Positions 26,487 to 34,609 of a stretch of 64,000 nt of DNA are shown here, piece by piece. Every line of letters begins with the position of its first letter. Position 1 is the stretch's first letter. The position numbers were made by a program, and so were the translations under genes. Below the pieces are notes generated by a model. That model saw nothing but the letters and a program-made list of their open reading frames with translations, was not told the DNA's origin and searched no databases. This DNA is from Maribacter arenosus. Its GTDB lineage: Bacteria; Bacteroidota; Bacteroidia; Flavobacteriales; Flavobacteriaceae. The stretch is taken from positions 372,001-436,000 of the forward strand of contig NZ_JABTCG010000002.1 of assembly GCF_014610845.1 (NCBI RefSeq), read 5' to 3'.

Positions 26487-26525
26487 TTTCTATATATAAA
26501 AACTTATATTTAGATTTGTCTAAAT
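26487..26525 (+). promoter_or_regulatory. Promoter overlapped by an 18-bp palindromic operator
   Basis: TTTC at 26487-26490, a 20-bp gap and TAGATTTG at 26511-26518 fit a Bacteroidota promoter. The -7 element lies inside the perfect-arm palindrome ATTTAGA-TTTG-TCTAAAT (26508-26525), so a bound protein would block RNA polymerase. The shape (TTTAGAnnnnTCTAAA) resembles binding sites of DtxR-family metal-dependent repressors. It also shows that the TTG at 26516 is not the start codon. Confidence 0.65.
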
Positions 26526-26539
26526 TATTATTTTGGATA

Positions 26540-28822
26540 ATGAGAATATCATATGTCTTAACTTTGATTCAGCTTATGTGTCTGTTTTTTCTAGGGCATG
26601 ATTTTTCATATTCACAAAAAGCTCAAATAGTCGGGGAAGTCATGGATGGTTTAACACCTATACCCCACGCTAATATTTATCTTGAAGGCACTGCACTAGG
26701 GGTTGCTTCCGATGAAGATGGCGATTTTCGACTTCAAAATATTCCTTTTGGCACTTATGTGTTGAAAGCAACTTCCATTGGTTACTATTCCTATTCAAAA
26801 AAAATCATCATTACGGATAATGAGACCAAGCACTTATCTATATTTTTAGAAATATCCACAGAGCAGTTAGAAGAATCGGTAGTTTCAGGCACACTCAAGG
26901 CGGTGAGTAGAACTGAAAGCCCCGTACCTGTTGAGGTTTATAGTCCTACTTTCTTAAAAAAGAATCCAACCGCAAGCATCTTTGAGGCTCTACAAAATGT
27001 GAATGGGGTAAGGCCACAAATCAATTGCAACGTATGCAATACCGGCGACATTCATATTAATGGTTTGGAGGGACCTTATACTTTGGTCTTAATCGATGGG
27101 ATGCCTATTGTAAGTGGACTTGGAACGGTTTACGGATTATCGGGTATACCGAATTCTTTGATAGAACAGATTGAGATCGTAAAAGGACCCGCATCCAGTC
27201 TTTATGGAAGTGAGGCCGTTGGCGGACTTATTAATGTTATCACAAAAAGTACCGAGGCAGCTCCGGCGTTTTTTGCAGACAGTTTTATATCTGGGTGGGG
27301 TGAATACAATTTGGAAATTGGCACCAAAATAAATTTTGGAAAGAACACCGATGCCCTCTTGGGGGTTAACTATTTCACGTATGCAAATCCTTTGGACAAA
27401 AACAAGGATAATTTTACGGATCTAACTCTCCAAAATCGAATTTCTATTTTCCAGAAATGGAATTATAAAAGAGGAAATAATCGCATTTTTACCTTGGCAG
27501 GTCGTTATTTTTATGAAGACCGATGGGGTGGTGAAATGCAATGGACCCCCGAATACAGGGGAGGCGATAAAATCTATGGTGAAAGTATCTATACGCGCAG
27601 GTGGGAAATTCTCGGTAAATATCAACTACCAATAAATGAAAAAATGTTGTTTTCATTTTCATATAATGATCATAGTCAAAATTCGGCGTATGGCGATATT
27701 CCTTACTTAGCCGATCAACGCATAGGTTTTGGTCAAATAACTTGGGACAAGACTTTTAAATCACATGATCTTCTTTTCGGGAGCGCCCTTCGATATAATT
27801 ATTATAACGATAACACAACGGCCACAATAAATGCCGATGAAGTTTTGATTCCCAGCATATTTGTCCAAGACGAAATAAAATTGGCTAAGGAACATTCCCT
27901 ACTGCTTGGTCTAAGATACGATTACGATAAAAGACACGGTTCAATTTATACCCCAAGAACTGCGTATAGATGGAAGATTTCTGGCAATGATATCTTACGT
28001 CTGAACGCCGGAACGGGATTTAGGGTTGTGAACTTGTTCACTGAAGAGCACGCCTCATTAACAGGCGCAAGGGATGTGATTGTAACCGAAGAATTAAAAC
28101 CGGAACGTTCTTTTAATTTCAATATTAATTTCCTGAAAAAGATTTATAGCGGCAACGGCACATTCATCAGTCTAGATGCTTCTATCTTCTATACTTATTT
28201 CAATAATATCATATTGCCTGATTATGACACCAATCCCAACCAGATTATTTATGACAATTTAGATGGTAAATCTATCTCACAAGGGGTCAGTGCCAATATG
28301 GATGTCGCTTTTCCTAGTGGATTGAAGTTACTACTCGGCGCAACTTTACAGGATGTTAGTTCAACAGAAGCAGGCATGAAACAAAACCAGGTCTTAACTG
28401 AGAGCTTTACTGGCACCTGGAGTGTTTCTTACACACTTAGACCTTGGGACCTAAGTATTGATTATACAGGAAACCTATATGGGCCTATGCGTTTACCACT
28501 TTTAGGTCTGACCGACCCACGAAAAGAGTATTCCCCTACTTGGAGCATACAAAATATTCAATTCACCTACAAGGGCTTTAAACATTTTGAAGTTTATGGC
28601 GGAATTAAAAATTTATTGAATTGGACACCCAATCGTGGTAACCCATTTATCATTGCGAGGGCAAATGACCCTTTTGACAAGAATGTGGCATTCGACAACA
28701 ATGGTAATGTCGTTGCAACCGCTGACAATCCATATGCATTGACCTTTGATCCATCCTATGTTTATGGCCCCAACCAAGGAATCCGTAGTTTTTTCGGTCT
28801 GCGTTATCGTTTTGACAAGTAA
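26540..28822 (+). CDS. TonB-dependent outer-membrane receptor, probable metal/siderophore type
   Basis: 760 residues from the ATG at 26540; the TTG at 26516 is inside the promoter. After the signal peptide there is a carboxypeptidase-regulatory-like domain ('AQIVGEVMDGLTPIPHANIY'), a plug ('IFEALQNVNGVRPQ' with 'NCNVCNTGDIHINGLEGPYT' and 'VKGPASSLYGSEAVGGLINV') and a barrel ending 'GIRSFFGLRYRFDK'. The plug cysteines C-x-x-C and 'GLEGPYTLVLIDGMP' are found in Bacteroidota receptors linked to iron/heme or cobalamin-like uptake. The palindrome over its promoter suggests metal-dependent repression. The ligand is not identifiable. Confidence 0.88.
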   Translation: MRISYVLTLIQLMCLFFLGHDFSYSQKAQIVGEVMDGLTPIPHANIYLEGTALGVASDEDGDFRLQNIPFGTYVLKATSIGYYSYSKKIIITDNETKHLSIFLEISTEQLEESVVSGTLKAVSRTESPVPVEVYSPTFLKKNPTASIFEALQNVNGVRPQINCNVCNTGDIHINGLEGPYTLVLIDGMPIVSGLGTVYGLSGIPNSLIEQIEIVKGPASSLYGSEAVGGLINVITKSTEAAPAFFADSFISGWGEYNLEIGTKINFGKNTDALLGVNYFTYANPLDKNKDNFTDLTLQNRISIFQKWNYKRGNNRIFTLAGRYFYEDRWGGEMQWTPEYRGGDKIYGESIYTRRWEILGKYQLPINEKMLFSFSYNDHSQNSAYGDIPYLADQRIGFGQITWDKTFKSHDLLFGSALRYNYYNDNTTATINADEVLIPSIFVQDEIKLAKEHSLLLGLRYDYDKRHGSIYTPRTAYRWKISGNDILRLNAGTGFRVVNLFTEEHASLTGARDVIVTEELKPERSFNFNINFLKKIYSGNGTFISLDASIFYTYFNNIILPDYDTNPNQIIYDNLDGKSISQGVSANMDVAFPSGLKLLLGATLQDVSSTEAGMKQNQVLTESFTGTWSVSYTLRPWDLSIDYTGNLYGPMRLPLLGLTDPRKEYSPTWSIQNIQFTYKGFKHFEVYGGIKNLLNWTPNRGNPFIIARANDPFDKNVAFDNNGNVVATADNPYALTFDPSYVYGPNQGIRSFFGLRYRFDK

Positions 28823-28878
28823 AACCAAGCTCAACTGAAATACCTATTTTTGAAGGTAATAATTGGTAATATTCAGTA

Positions 28879-30045
28879 TTGGAAATAAATAAGTCACCTT
28901 ATGATTATATATTGATCGGGGCAGGAGCGGCCGGTTTCATGCTAGCCGATGCGCTGGGTCAGGATTCCTATTTCAATGATAAAAAGATCTTGCTTTTGGA
29001 TAAAGACCCAAAAAATACGAATGACCGCACATGGTGCTTTTGGGAAGAAGGGAAGGGTCGTTTCGATGGTATAGTTCATAAAGCTTGGAACGACATCTAC
29101 TTTGGAGGACAAGGATTTTCAGAACAATTCAAGATCTCACCTTATGCATACAAGTTGATTCGTGGATTGGATTTTTATCGGCACTACCTACAGAAAGTAA
29201 GCACCCATACCAATATTGAATTTCTCCAGGAAGAGGTGCTTAATGTCAGTGAAAATGAAGGCAGCGTTTTGGTCACCACAACTGAAGAAACCTATATCGG
29301 CAATCAAGTGTTCAGTAGTGTTTTCGATTTCAAGACCCTAAAAAATCAACATAAATATCCTGTTTTACAGCAGCATTTTCTGGGTTGGGTAGTAAAAACA
29401 AAACATCCTGTTTTTAATGCAGATCGGCCCATATTTATGGATTTCTCAGTAGAACAAAAGAACAATACCCGTTTTATGTATGTTTTGCCTTTTTCGGATA
29501 CCAAAGCGCTATTGGAATATACGTTGTTCTCTGAACATCTTTTGCCGGAAGCATCCTATGAGAAAGCCATAAAGGATTATCTGAACCAGAAATACGGATG
29601 TGTGGAATATGAAATCCTCGAAAAGGAAAAAGGCAGTATTCCAATGACCTGTTATGATTTTCAAGTCCATAATACAAAGAGGATCCATTATATAGGATCT
29701 GCTGGGGGTTGGACAAAACCCAGTACCGGGTATACTTTTTATAATACCTCAAAAAAAATCAGCGACTTAATAACGCTGATCAAGGAAAATAAGTCTTTTG
29801 CCTCTCTTCGGACCAAATGGCGATTCCGGTTTTATGATCTATTGCTATTGGATATACTTTATTCTGACAATGGTAAGGGCCAATACATTTTTGAGACCCT
29901 TTTTAAAAACCGACCTCCCCAACTGATCTTCAAGTTTCTCGATGAGGAAACCAATCTTTGGGAAGATTTACGAATAATTTCAGGATGTCCGAAGAAGGAA
30001 TTTATTAAGTCTTTAATTAGAAGGTTGTTGCCGTTTTTTAAATAA
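28879..30045 (+). CDS. Lycopene cyclase family protein (CrtY-like)
   Basis: 388 residues starting at TTG (28879). An in-frame TAA lies at 28867, and the Rossmann motif 'YDYILIGAGAAGFM' begins eight codons in, so a later start would remove it. Further motifs are 'DRTWCFWEEGKG' and 'FMDFSVEQ...RFMYVLPFS', as in CrtY/CrtL-type lycopene beta-cyclases, and 'GSAGGWTKPSTGYTF'. The family converts lycopene to beta-carotene at the membrane, using NAD(P)H-dependent flavin. A polyprenyl diphosphate synthase gene lies convergently just downstream, consistent with a carotenoid role, and dxs at 43101 supplies the precursor pathway. Confidence 0.88.
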   Translation: MEINKSPYDYILIGAGAAGFMLADALGQDSYFNDKKILLLDKDPKNTNDRTWCFWEEGKGRFDGIVHKAWNDIYFGGQGFSEQFKISPYAYKLIRGLDFYRHYLQKVSTHTNIEFLQEEVLNVSENEGSVLVTTTEETYIGNQVFSSVFDFKTLKNQHKYPVLQQHFLGWVVKTKHPVFNADRPIFMDFSVEQKNNTRFMYVLPFSDTKALLEYTLFSEHLLPEASYEKAIKDYLNQKYGCVEYEILEKEKGSIPMTCYDFQVHNTKRIHYIGSAGGWTKPSTGYTFYNTSKKISDLITLIKENKSFASLRTKWRFRFYDLLLLDILYSDNGKGQYIFETLFKNRPPQLIFKFLDEETNLWEDLRIISGCPKKEFIKSLIRRLLPFFK

Positions 30046-30116
30046 GTCACATTAAATCCCTGATATACAAAACCCAGTATTTCTGAGCGAGGATAAATTA
30101 TTCAACGATAAGTGAT

Positions 30117-31091
30117 TTATACTTCACGCCGCATTAAGCCTTCTCCAAATTCGCGAAGAACATTTTTCTTTTCTTCCGATAGGTTAAGCATAGTAAGAAT
30201 ATCAAATGCCTTTTGAGTATAGTTTTGAATTTCCAACTTCGTGCGTTTTTCAGATCCAGAGGATAGATAAATGGCTTTTACCGTATTCACTTTTTCGGTC
30301 GGGTCCTGGGGTTGAATGGAATATAGATCAAGTATTTGCTTTTGTTCCTCGGCATTACCCGATTGCATTGCCAATAAATACAATATGGTCTTTTTATTTG
30401 CTATGACATCCCCACCTAGCTGTTTTCCAAAAGTATCAGGATCTCCGAAGGCATCAAGATAGTCATCTTGCAATTGAAAGGCGATTCCCAGGTTTTTCCC
30501 AAATTCATAGATATAGTTCTGATCCTTTAAAGAGGCCCCGGCAATGATCCCTCCCATTTTCATGGCTGCCGCCACAAGAACGGCTGTTTTGTATTCGATC
30601 ATTTTCAAATACTCAGGAATCGTAACATCATCCCGTGTTTCAAAATCGACATCATATTGTTGTCCTTCGCAGACCTCAAGAGCGGTTTTACTAAAAAGCT
30701 GTGCCAATTCCCGAAAAGTGTCATTCCTATAATTTTCGAAGTACTGGTAGGCCAAGATCAACATGGCGTCACCCGAAAGGATCGCTGTATTCAAATCCCA
30801 CTTTTCATGCACGGTCTGCTGACCTCTGCGCAAAGGAGCCGCATCCATTATGTCGTCATGGACTAAAGAAAAATTATGGAAGACTTCAATAGCCAAAGAA
30901 GCATCCAGGGCCTTTTTATAATCGGTCCCAAAAAGATCGGTTGTCATTAGGGTAAGAACAGGTCTCAGGCGTTTGCCTCCAAGCCCTAAAATATAAGTAA
31001 TCGGGTCGTAAAGCGTGGCTGGTTCCTTTGTAAATATCTTTTGTTCCAGATAGGTGATAAATTCTTTGCGATACTGTTGTATGGAATGCAT
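30117..31091 (-). CDS. Polyprenyl diphosphate synthase (GGPP synthase-like)
   Basis: 324 residues, the common length. The first aspartate-rich motif 'LVHDDIMDAAPLRRG' (D79-D80-xx-D83) and the second 'FQLQDDYLDAFGD' (~205) bind magnesium and allylic diphosphate, and 'GGKRLRP' is present upstream. These enzymes add isopentenyl diphosphate to farnesyl- or geranyl-type starters to make C15-C40 chains. The chain length is not certain from sequence; residues before the first motif ('EVFHNFS') include the bulky aromatic F71, which in this family can limit chain length. It faces the lycopene cyclase gene tail to tail, so carotenoid precursor supply is plausible. Confidence 0.92.
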   Translation of the reverse strand: MHSIQQYRKEFITYLEQKIFTKEPATLYDPITYILGLGGKRLRPVLTLMTTDLFGTDYKKALDASLAIEVFHNFSLVHDDIMDAAPLRRGQQTVHEKWDLNTAILSGDAMLILAYQYFENYRNDTFRELAQLFSKTALEVCEGQQYDVDFETRDDVTIPEYLKMIEYKTAVLVAAAMKMGGIIAGASLKDQNYIYEFGKNLGIAFQLQDDYLDAFGDPDTFGKQLGGDVIANKKTILYLLAMQSGNAEEQKQILDLYSIQPQDPTEKVNTVKAIYLSSGSEKRTKLEIQNYTQKAFDILTMLNLSEEKKNVLREFGEGLMRREV

Positions 31092-31171
31092 TGCAGCTGA
31101 TTTTCGTCAAAAATACATCCATTTTAACAAAATTCTTTCATTAGGTTTCCATTTCAAAAGCAAAAAGGTGA

Positions 31172-31309
31172 TACAAACCAAGATATGATAAAGGTTCTAA
31201 AATCGATGTATCGAACTGGGAACATTATGATAAAGTCTGGGAAGAAGGAGGTGAAAAAGCGTTTGAAGTATATGTGAAACGCGAAGCGGAAGAGGATAAT
31301 CCTCACTAA
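31172..31309 (+). pseudogene. Short coding-like fragment, unidentified
   Basis: An open frame of 45 codons preceded by a stop and lacking a good start reads 'YDKGSKIDVSNWEHYDKVWE' and 'GGEKAFEVYVKREAEEDNPH'. Its composition looks like real protein, but no family is recognised. It may be the tail of a lost gene. The surrounding gap (31092-31453) otherwise holds only the promoter of the TetR gene. Confidence 0.3.
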
Positions 31310-31399
31310 ACCAGCCAAATACAGGACCTGCTTTTAAAAATTCGCCAAAGGATAAGGCTTTGAACTATGTTAAATAATTGTAAAACTTTGGAAACTTTT

Positions 31400-31431
31400 T
31401 TTGTTTCTTAAGTTTCCTGTATATATATTTG
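31400..31431 (+). promoter_or_regulatory. Bacteroidota promoter of the TetR-RND operon
   Basis: TTTG at 31400-31403, a 20-bp gap and TATATTTG at 31424-31431 match the TTTG-N20-TAnnTTTG consensus exactly. The ATG of the TetR gene is 22 nt downstream. Confidence 0.8.
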
Positions 31432-31453
31432 CCCTCTTTTTGCAACAAAATAG

Positions 31454-32059
31454 ATGAGGGAAAAGATACTACACAAGGCGACCGATTTATTCTTAAACTT
31501 AGGGTTTAAGAGTGTGACTATGGACGATTTGGCCCATGAATTGGGTATTTCAAAAAAAACCATCTACGCCCATTTTGCAAACAAGACAAAGTTGATCGAA
31601 GAATGCACAAAGCATTTGTTTTGTGCTATTTCTGAAGGTATAGATCATATATGTTCCTTGAACAAGAACCCCATTGAAGAGTTATATGAAATCAAGAAAT
31701 TCGCACTTTTACATCTAAAGGATGAAAAAGCCTCCACCCAATATCAATTACAGAAATACTACCCTAAAATCTATGAAAACATCAAGGACAAACAGTTCTT
31801 TATGATGGAGGGTTGTGTGGTTTCTAATATCAAAAAGGGAATTACCTTGGGTATTTATCGTGAAAATCTAAATATAGACTTTGTATCACGGATTTATTTT
31901 GCCGGGATAACCAGTCTTAAAGATCATGAGCTTTTTCCTGTAACAAAATTTCCAAGGGTAAGTCTTATGGATGAATATTTAGAATACCATCTAAGGGGCA
32001 TTGTCACCCCAAAAGGACGTCAAGTACTAAATAATACAATAAACTCAAATCAAGAATAG
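31454..32059 (+). CDS. TetR/AcrR family transcriptional regulator
   Basis: 201 residues with an N-terminal helix-turn-helix (~4-50: 'MREKILHKATDLFLNLGFKS', 'MDDLAHELGISKKTIYAHFA') and a divergent ligand-binding domain. It is the first gene of a four-gene set: its stop codon TAG is immediately followed by the ATG of a TolC-like gene, then an adaptor and an RND pump. In such arrangements the regulator usually represses its own operon until a pump substrate binds. The clear promoter at 31400 gives the likely target. The effector is unknown. Confidence 0.9.
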   Translation: MREKILHKATDLFLNLGFKSVTMDDLAHELGISKKTIYAHFANKTKLIEECTKHLFCAISEGIDHICSLNKNPIEELYEIKKFALLHLKDEKASTQYQLQKYYPKIYENIKDKQFFMMEGCVVSNIKKGITLGIYRENLNIDFVSRIYFAGITSLKDHELFPVTKFPRVSLMDEYLEYHLRGIVTPKGRQVLNNTINSNQE

Positions 32060-33400
32060 ATGAGAATTCTTTTTTTATCAATCTTAGTAGTATTGCAAAT
32101 GGCAACGGGTTATTCCCAGGAACAACCCAAAAGTTTTTCTTTGGAGGAGGCCATTGCCTATGCTTTGGAAAATAATTACAGCGCTATTAATGCCCAAAGA
32201 GACGTTTTGGATGCCAAAAAACAAAAATGGGAGACCATAGCCGATGGTTTACCGCAGATCAGTGGTGACATCAGCTATCAAAACCAGTTGAAACAACCCA
32301 TTTCCTTAATTCCGGCAGAATTTCTAGGTGGCGAACCGGGAACATTTGTGCCCATAACCTTTGGGCAACCTCAACAAGCATCGGCCACGGCCACCTTACG
32401 TCAACAGATTTTTGATGGCTCCTATATCGTTGGTGTACAGGCCACTAAAACATTTTTGAATTATAGTGCCAACAATAAGGAAAAAACCGAATTAGAGGTT
32501 CGAAAAGCCGTTGTTGAGGCCTATGGAAATGTGCTTTTGGCCCAAGAAAGTGTGACTATTCTTGAGAAAAACCTTGCTACTTTGGAAAAGAACCTTTTTG
32601 AAACCACGAAAATATTCGAAAACGGTTTGGGTGAGGAGGAGAGTGTTGAACAATTGCAGATCACACTATCCTCTGTCGACAACCAATTGAAAAATGCGAT
32701 ACGATTAAAAGGCATAACCCTTCAGATGCTGAACCTCTTAATGGGTATCGAAATCGACTCCCCTACCCAATTGACAGAAAATTTAGATGACCTTGCATTA
32801 AAACAAATAGATTTAGACCTGTTGGAATCCCCTTTCTCCTTAGAAGAAAATGTGGATTATAAATTGGCACTCAATTTAAATGAACAACGGTTTCTGGAAC
32901 TAAAATTGGCCAAAAGCAGGGCACTCCCCACCTTAAATGCTTTTATAAACTATGGCAGTGCATCATTCAGCGATTCCTTTGATTTTTTAAGCGGAACTCC
33001 AGAATGGTATAATTCATCGATTATGGGTTTCGATTTGAATATTCCCATTTTTAGTTCCTTAAAAAGAAGTGCCAGTACCCAACGGGCTAAAATCGCGTTG
33101 GAAAAGGCAAAAACACAGCTCACAGAAGCAGAAGAACAAATACGATTGCAATTGCAGCAGGCTAAAAGTGATTATATATTGGCTATAGAACAGTATGGGA
33201 CTTCGAAACAGAATCTTGGACTCGCAGAACGCATAGAAAACAAGAACCAAATAAAATATTTCGAAGGTATTGCAAGTAGTTTCGACCTACGCCAAGCCCA
33301 AACACAGCTGTATACTGCCCAACAAGAATATTTACAATCCATGGTGGAGGTAATCAAGGCGAAGACCGCCCTTGAAACCATTTTGAACAATAAATCGTAA
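32060..33400 (+). CDS. TolC-family outer-membrane efflux channel
   Basis: 446 residues with a signal peptide ('MRILFLSILVVLQMATGYSQ') and two OEP repeats of alternating coiled-coil and barrel segments: 'SLEEAIAYALENNYSAINAQ' near the start and the helical 'KIALEKAKTQLTEAEEQIRL' in the second half. TolC-like trimers form the outer-membrane exit duct for RND pumps. It begins directly after the TetR gene and precedes the adaptor by 26 bp, forming one tripartite efflux operon. Confidence 0.92.
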   Translation: MRILFLSILVVLQMATGYSQEQPKSFSLEEAIAYALENNYSAINAQRDVLDAKKQKWETIADGLPQISGDISYQNQLKQPISLIPAEFLGGEPGTFVPITFGQPQQASATATLRQQIFDGSYIVGVQATKTFLNYSANNKEKTELEVRKAVVEAYGNVLLAQESVTILEKNLATLEKNLFETTKIFENGLGEEESVEQLQITLSSVDNQLKNAIRLKGITLQMLNLLMGIEIDSPTQLTENLDDLALKQIDLDLLESPFSLEENVDYKLALNLNEQRFLELKLAKSRALPTLNAFINYGSASFSDSFDFLSGTPEWYNSSIMGFDLNIPIFSSLKRSASTQRAKIALEKAKTQLTEAEEQIRLQLQQAKSDYILAIEQYGTSKQNLGLAERIENKNQIKYFEGIASSFDLRQAQTQLYTAQQEYLQSMVEVIKAKTALETILNNKS

Positions 33401-33426
33401 ACAAAGCAACAACTAATCAGCATACA

Positions 33427-34596
33427 ATGAAAAAGATTCTTTATACGACTCTCACCCTAATTGCTTTAATGGCCTGTGGCACGAAGCAACAACAATCTGT
33501 TGAAGATTTGATCGCCGAAGGTAATATAGAAGCCATACGAGCGAAGAAGAGCGAAATATCCGAACAGCAAAAAACGCTTGAAGATATAGCCATAAAACTC
33601 GATTCGGCCATCGCCCAATTAGGAGGTGAAGAAAAACTCCCATTAGTAACGACGATTACCGCCGAGCCTCAACATTTTGTACACTACCTTGAATTGCAAG
33701 GAGATGTAAAGACCAAACAAAATGTACTTATCTACCCAGAAATGGCAGGTACCTTGGAACGTATTTATGTTACGGAAGGAGAGCGGGTGTCCAAAGGTCA
33801 ACTTTTGGCCAAAATTGATGATGGGGGGCTGGGCAGTCAATTGGCGCAGCTTAAAACCCAAGCCGAGCTGAACAAAACGACCTTTGAACGCCAAAAAAGA
33901 TTATGGGAACAAAAAATCGGTTCAGAAATACAGTTTTTACAGGCAAAGACAAACTATGAGGCCTCTCAAAATGCCGTAAAGCAGCTTGAAAGTCAACTTG
34001 GAAAATCGACCATACGGGCACCTTTCCCAGGAATCATCGATGATGTCATACTGGATCAAGGCACTGTGGTTTCCCCGGGCCCAGGTTCCGAAATATTCCG
34101 AATCGTAAACCTGAGTGATATGTACATTGAAGTTGATGTTCCAGAATCCTATTTAGGACAGGTCTCCAAGGGGAAAGAAGCTGTGGTCTATTTTCCTGTA
34201 CTTGGGGATAGTGTCACTACCAAAGTTCGTGTGACAGGTAATTTCATCAATCCCAGCAACCGTTCATTCCGTGCTGAGATACCGGTTCCCAACATAAAGG
34301 GTCTAATCAAACCCAACCTTACGGCAAAGGTTAGACTTAATGACTATACCAATACCGAAGCCATACTTATTCCACAAAGTATTATTTCTGAAAATGCGGA
34401 AGGAGAACAATATGCCTACGTAAGTTCGGAACCCAACGCTAAAAATGAAGCAGTTGTTACACGAAGCATCATTACCACGGGTAAAACCCAAAATGGACAG
34501 ATAGAGGTACTTACAGGGATTAGCAGCGGTAATCAAATAATCAAAGAAGGAGCAAGGACCGTCAAAAATGGTCAGAAAGTGAAAATCCTTAATTAA
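33427..34596 (+). CDS. RND efflux periplasmic adaptor (membrane fusion protein)
   Basis: 389 residues. The lipobox 'LIALMACG' (C17) marks it as a probable lipoprotein, followed by a coiled-coil stretch ('IRAKKSEISEQQKTLEDIAI', ~35-65) unusual in being N-terminal to the lipoyl domain. Then come the biotinyl-lipoyl-like halves ('ERIYVTEGERVSKGQLLAKI', 'TIRAPFPGIIDDVILDQGTV'), a helical hairpin between them, and the beta-barrel and membrane-proximal domains. It joins the TolC-like channel and the RND pump on either side. Substrate unknown. Confidence 0.9.
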   Translation: MKKILYTTLTLIALMACGTKQQQSVEDLIAEGNIEAIRAKKSEISEQQKTLEDIAIKLDSAIAQLGGEEKLPLVTTITAEPQHFVHYLELQGDVKTKQNVLIYPEMAGTLERIYVTEGERVSKGQLLAKIDDGGLGSQLAQLKTQAELNKTTFERQKRLWEQKIGSEIQFLQAKTNYEASQNAVKQLESQLGKSTIRAPFPGIIDDVILDQGTVVSPGPGSEIFRIVNLSDMYIEVDVPESYLGQVSKGKEAVVYFPVLGDSVTTKVRVTGNFINPSNRSFRAEIPVPNIKGLIKPNLTAKVRLNDYTNTEAILIPQSIISENAEGEQYAYVSSEPNAKNEAVVTRSIITTGKTQNGQIEVLTGISSGNQIIKEGARTVKNGQKVKILN

Positions 34597-34609
34597 AGAC
34601 GTTTAACCA

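Noticed and set aside
26516-26539. TTG start for the TonB receptor
   Set aside because: The codon lies inside the -7 promoter element and palindromic operator; the ATG at 26540 starts a good signal peptide.
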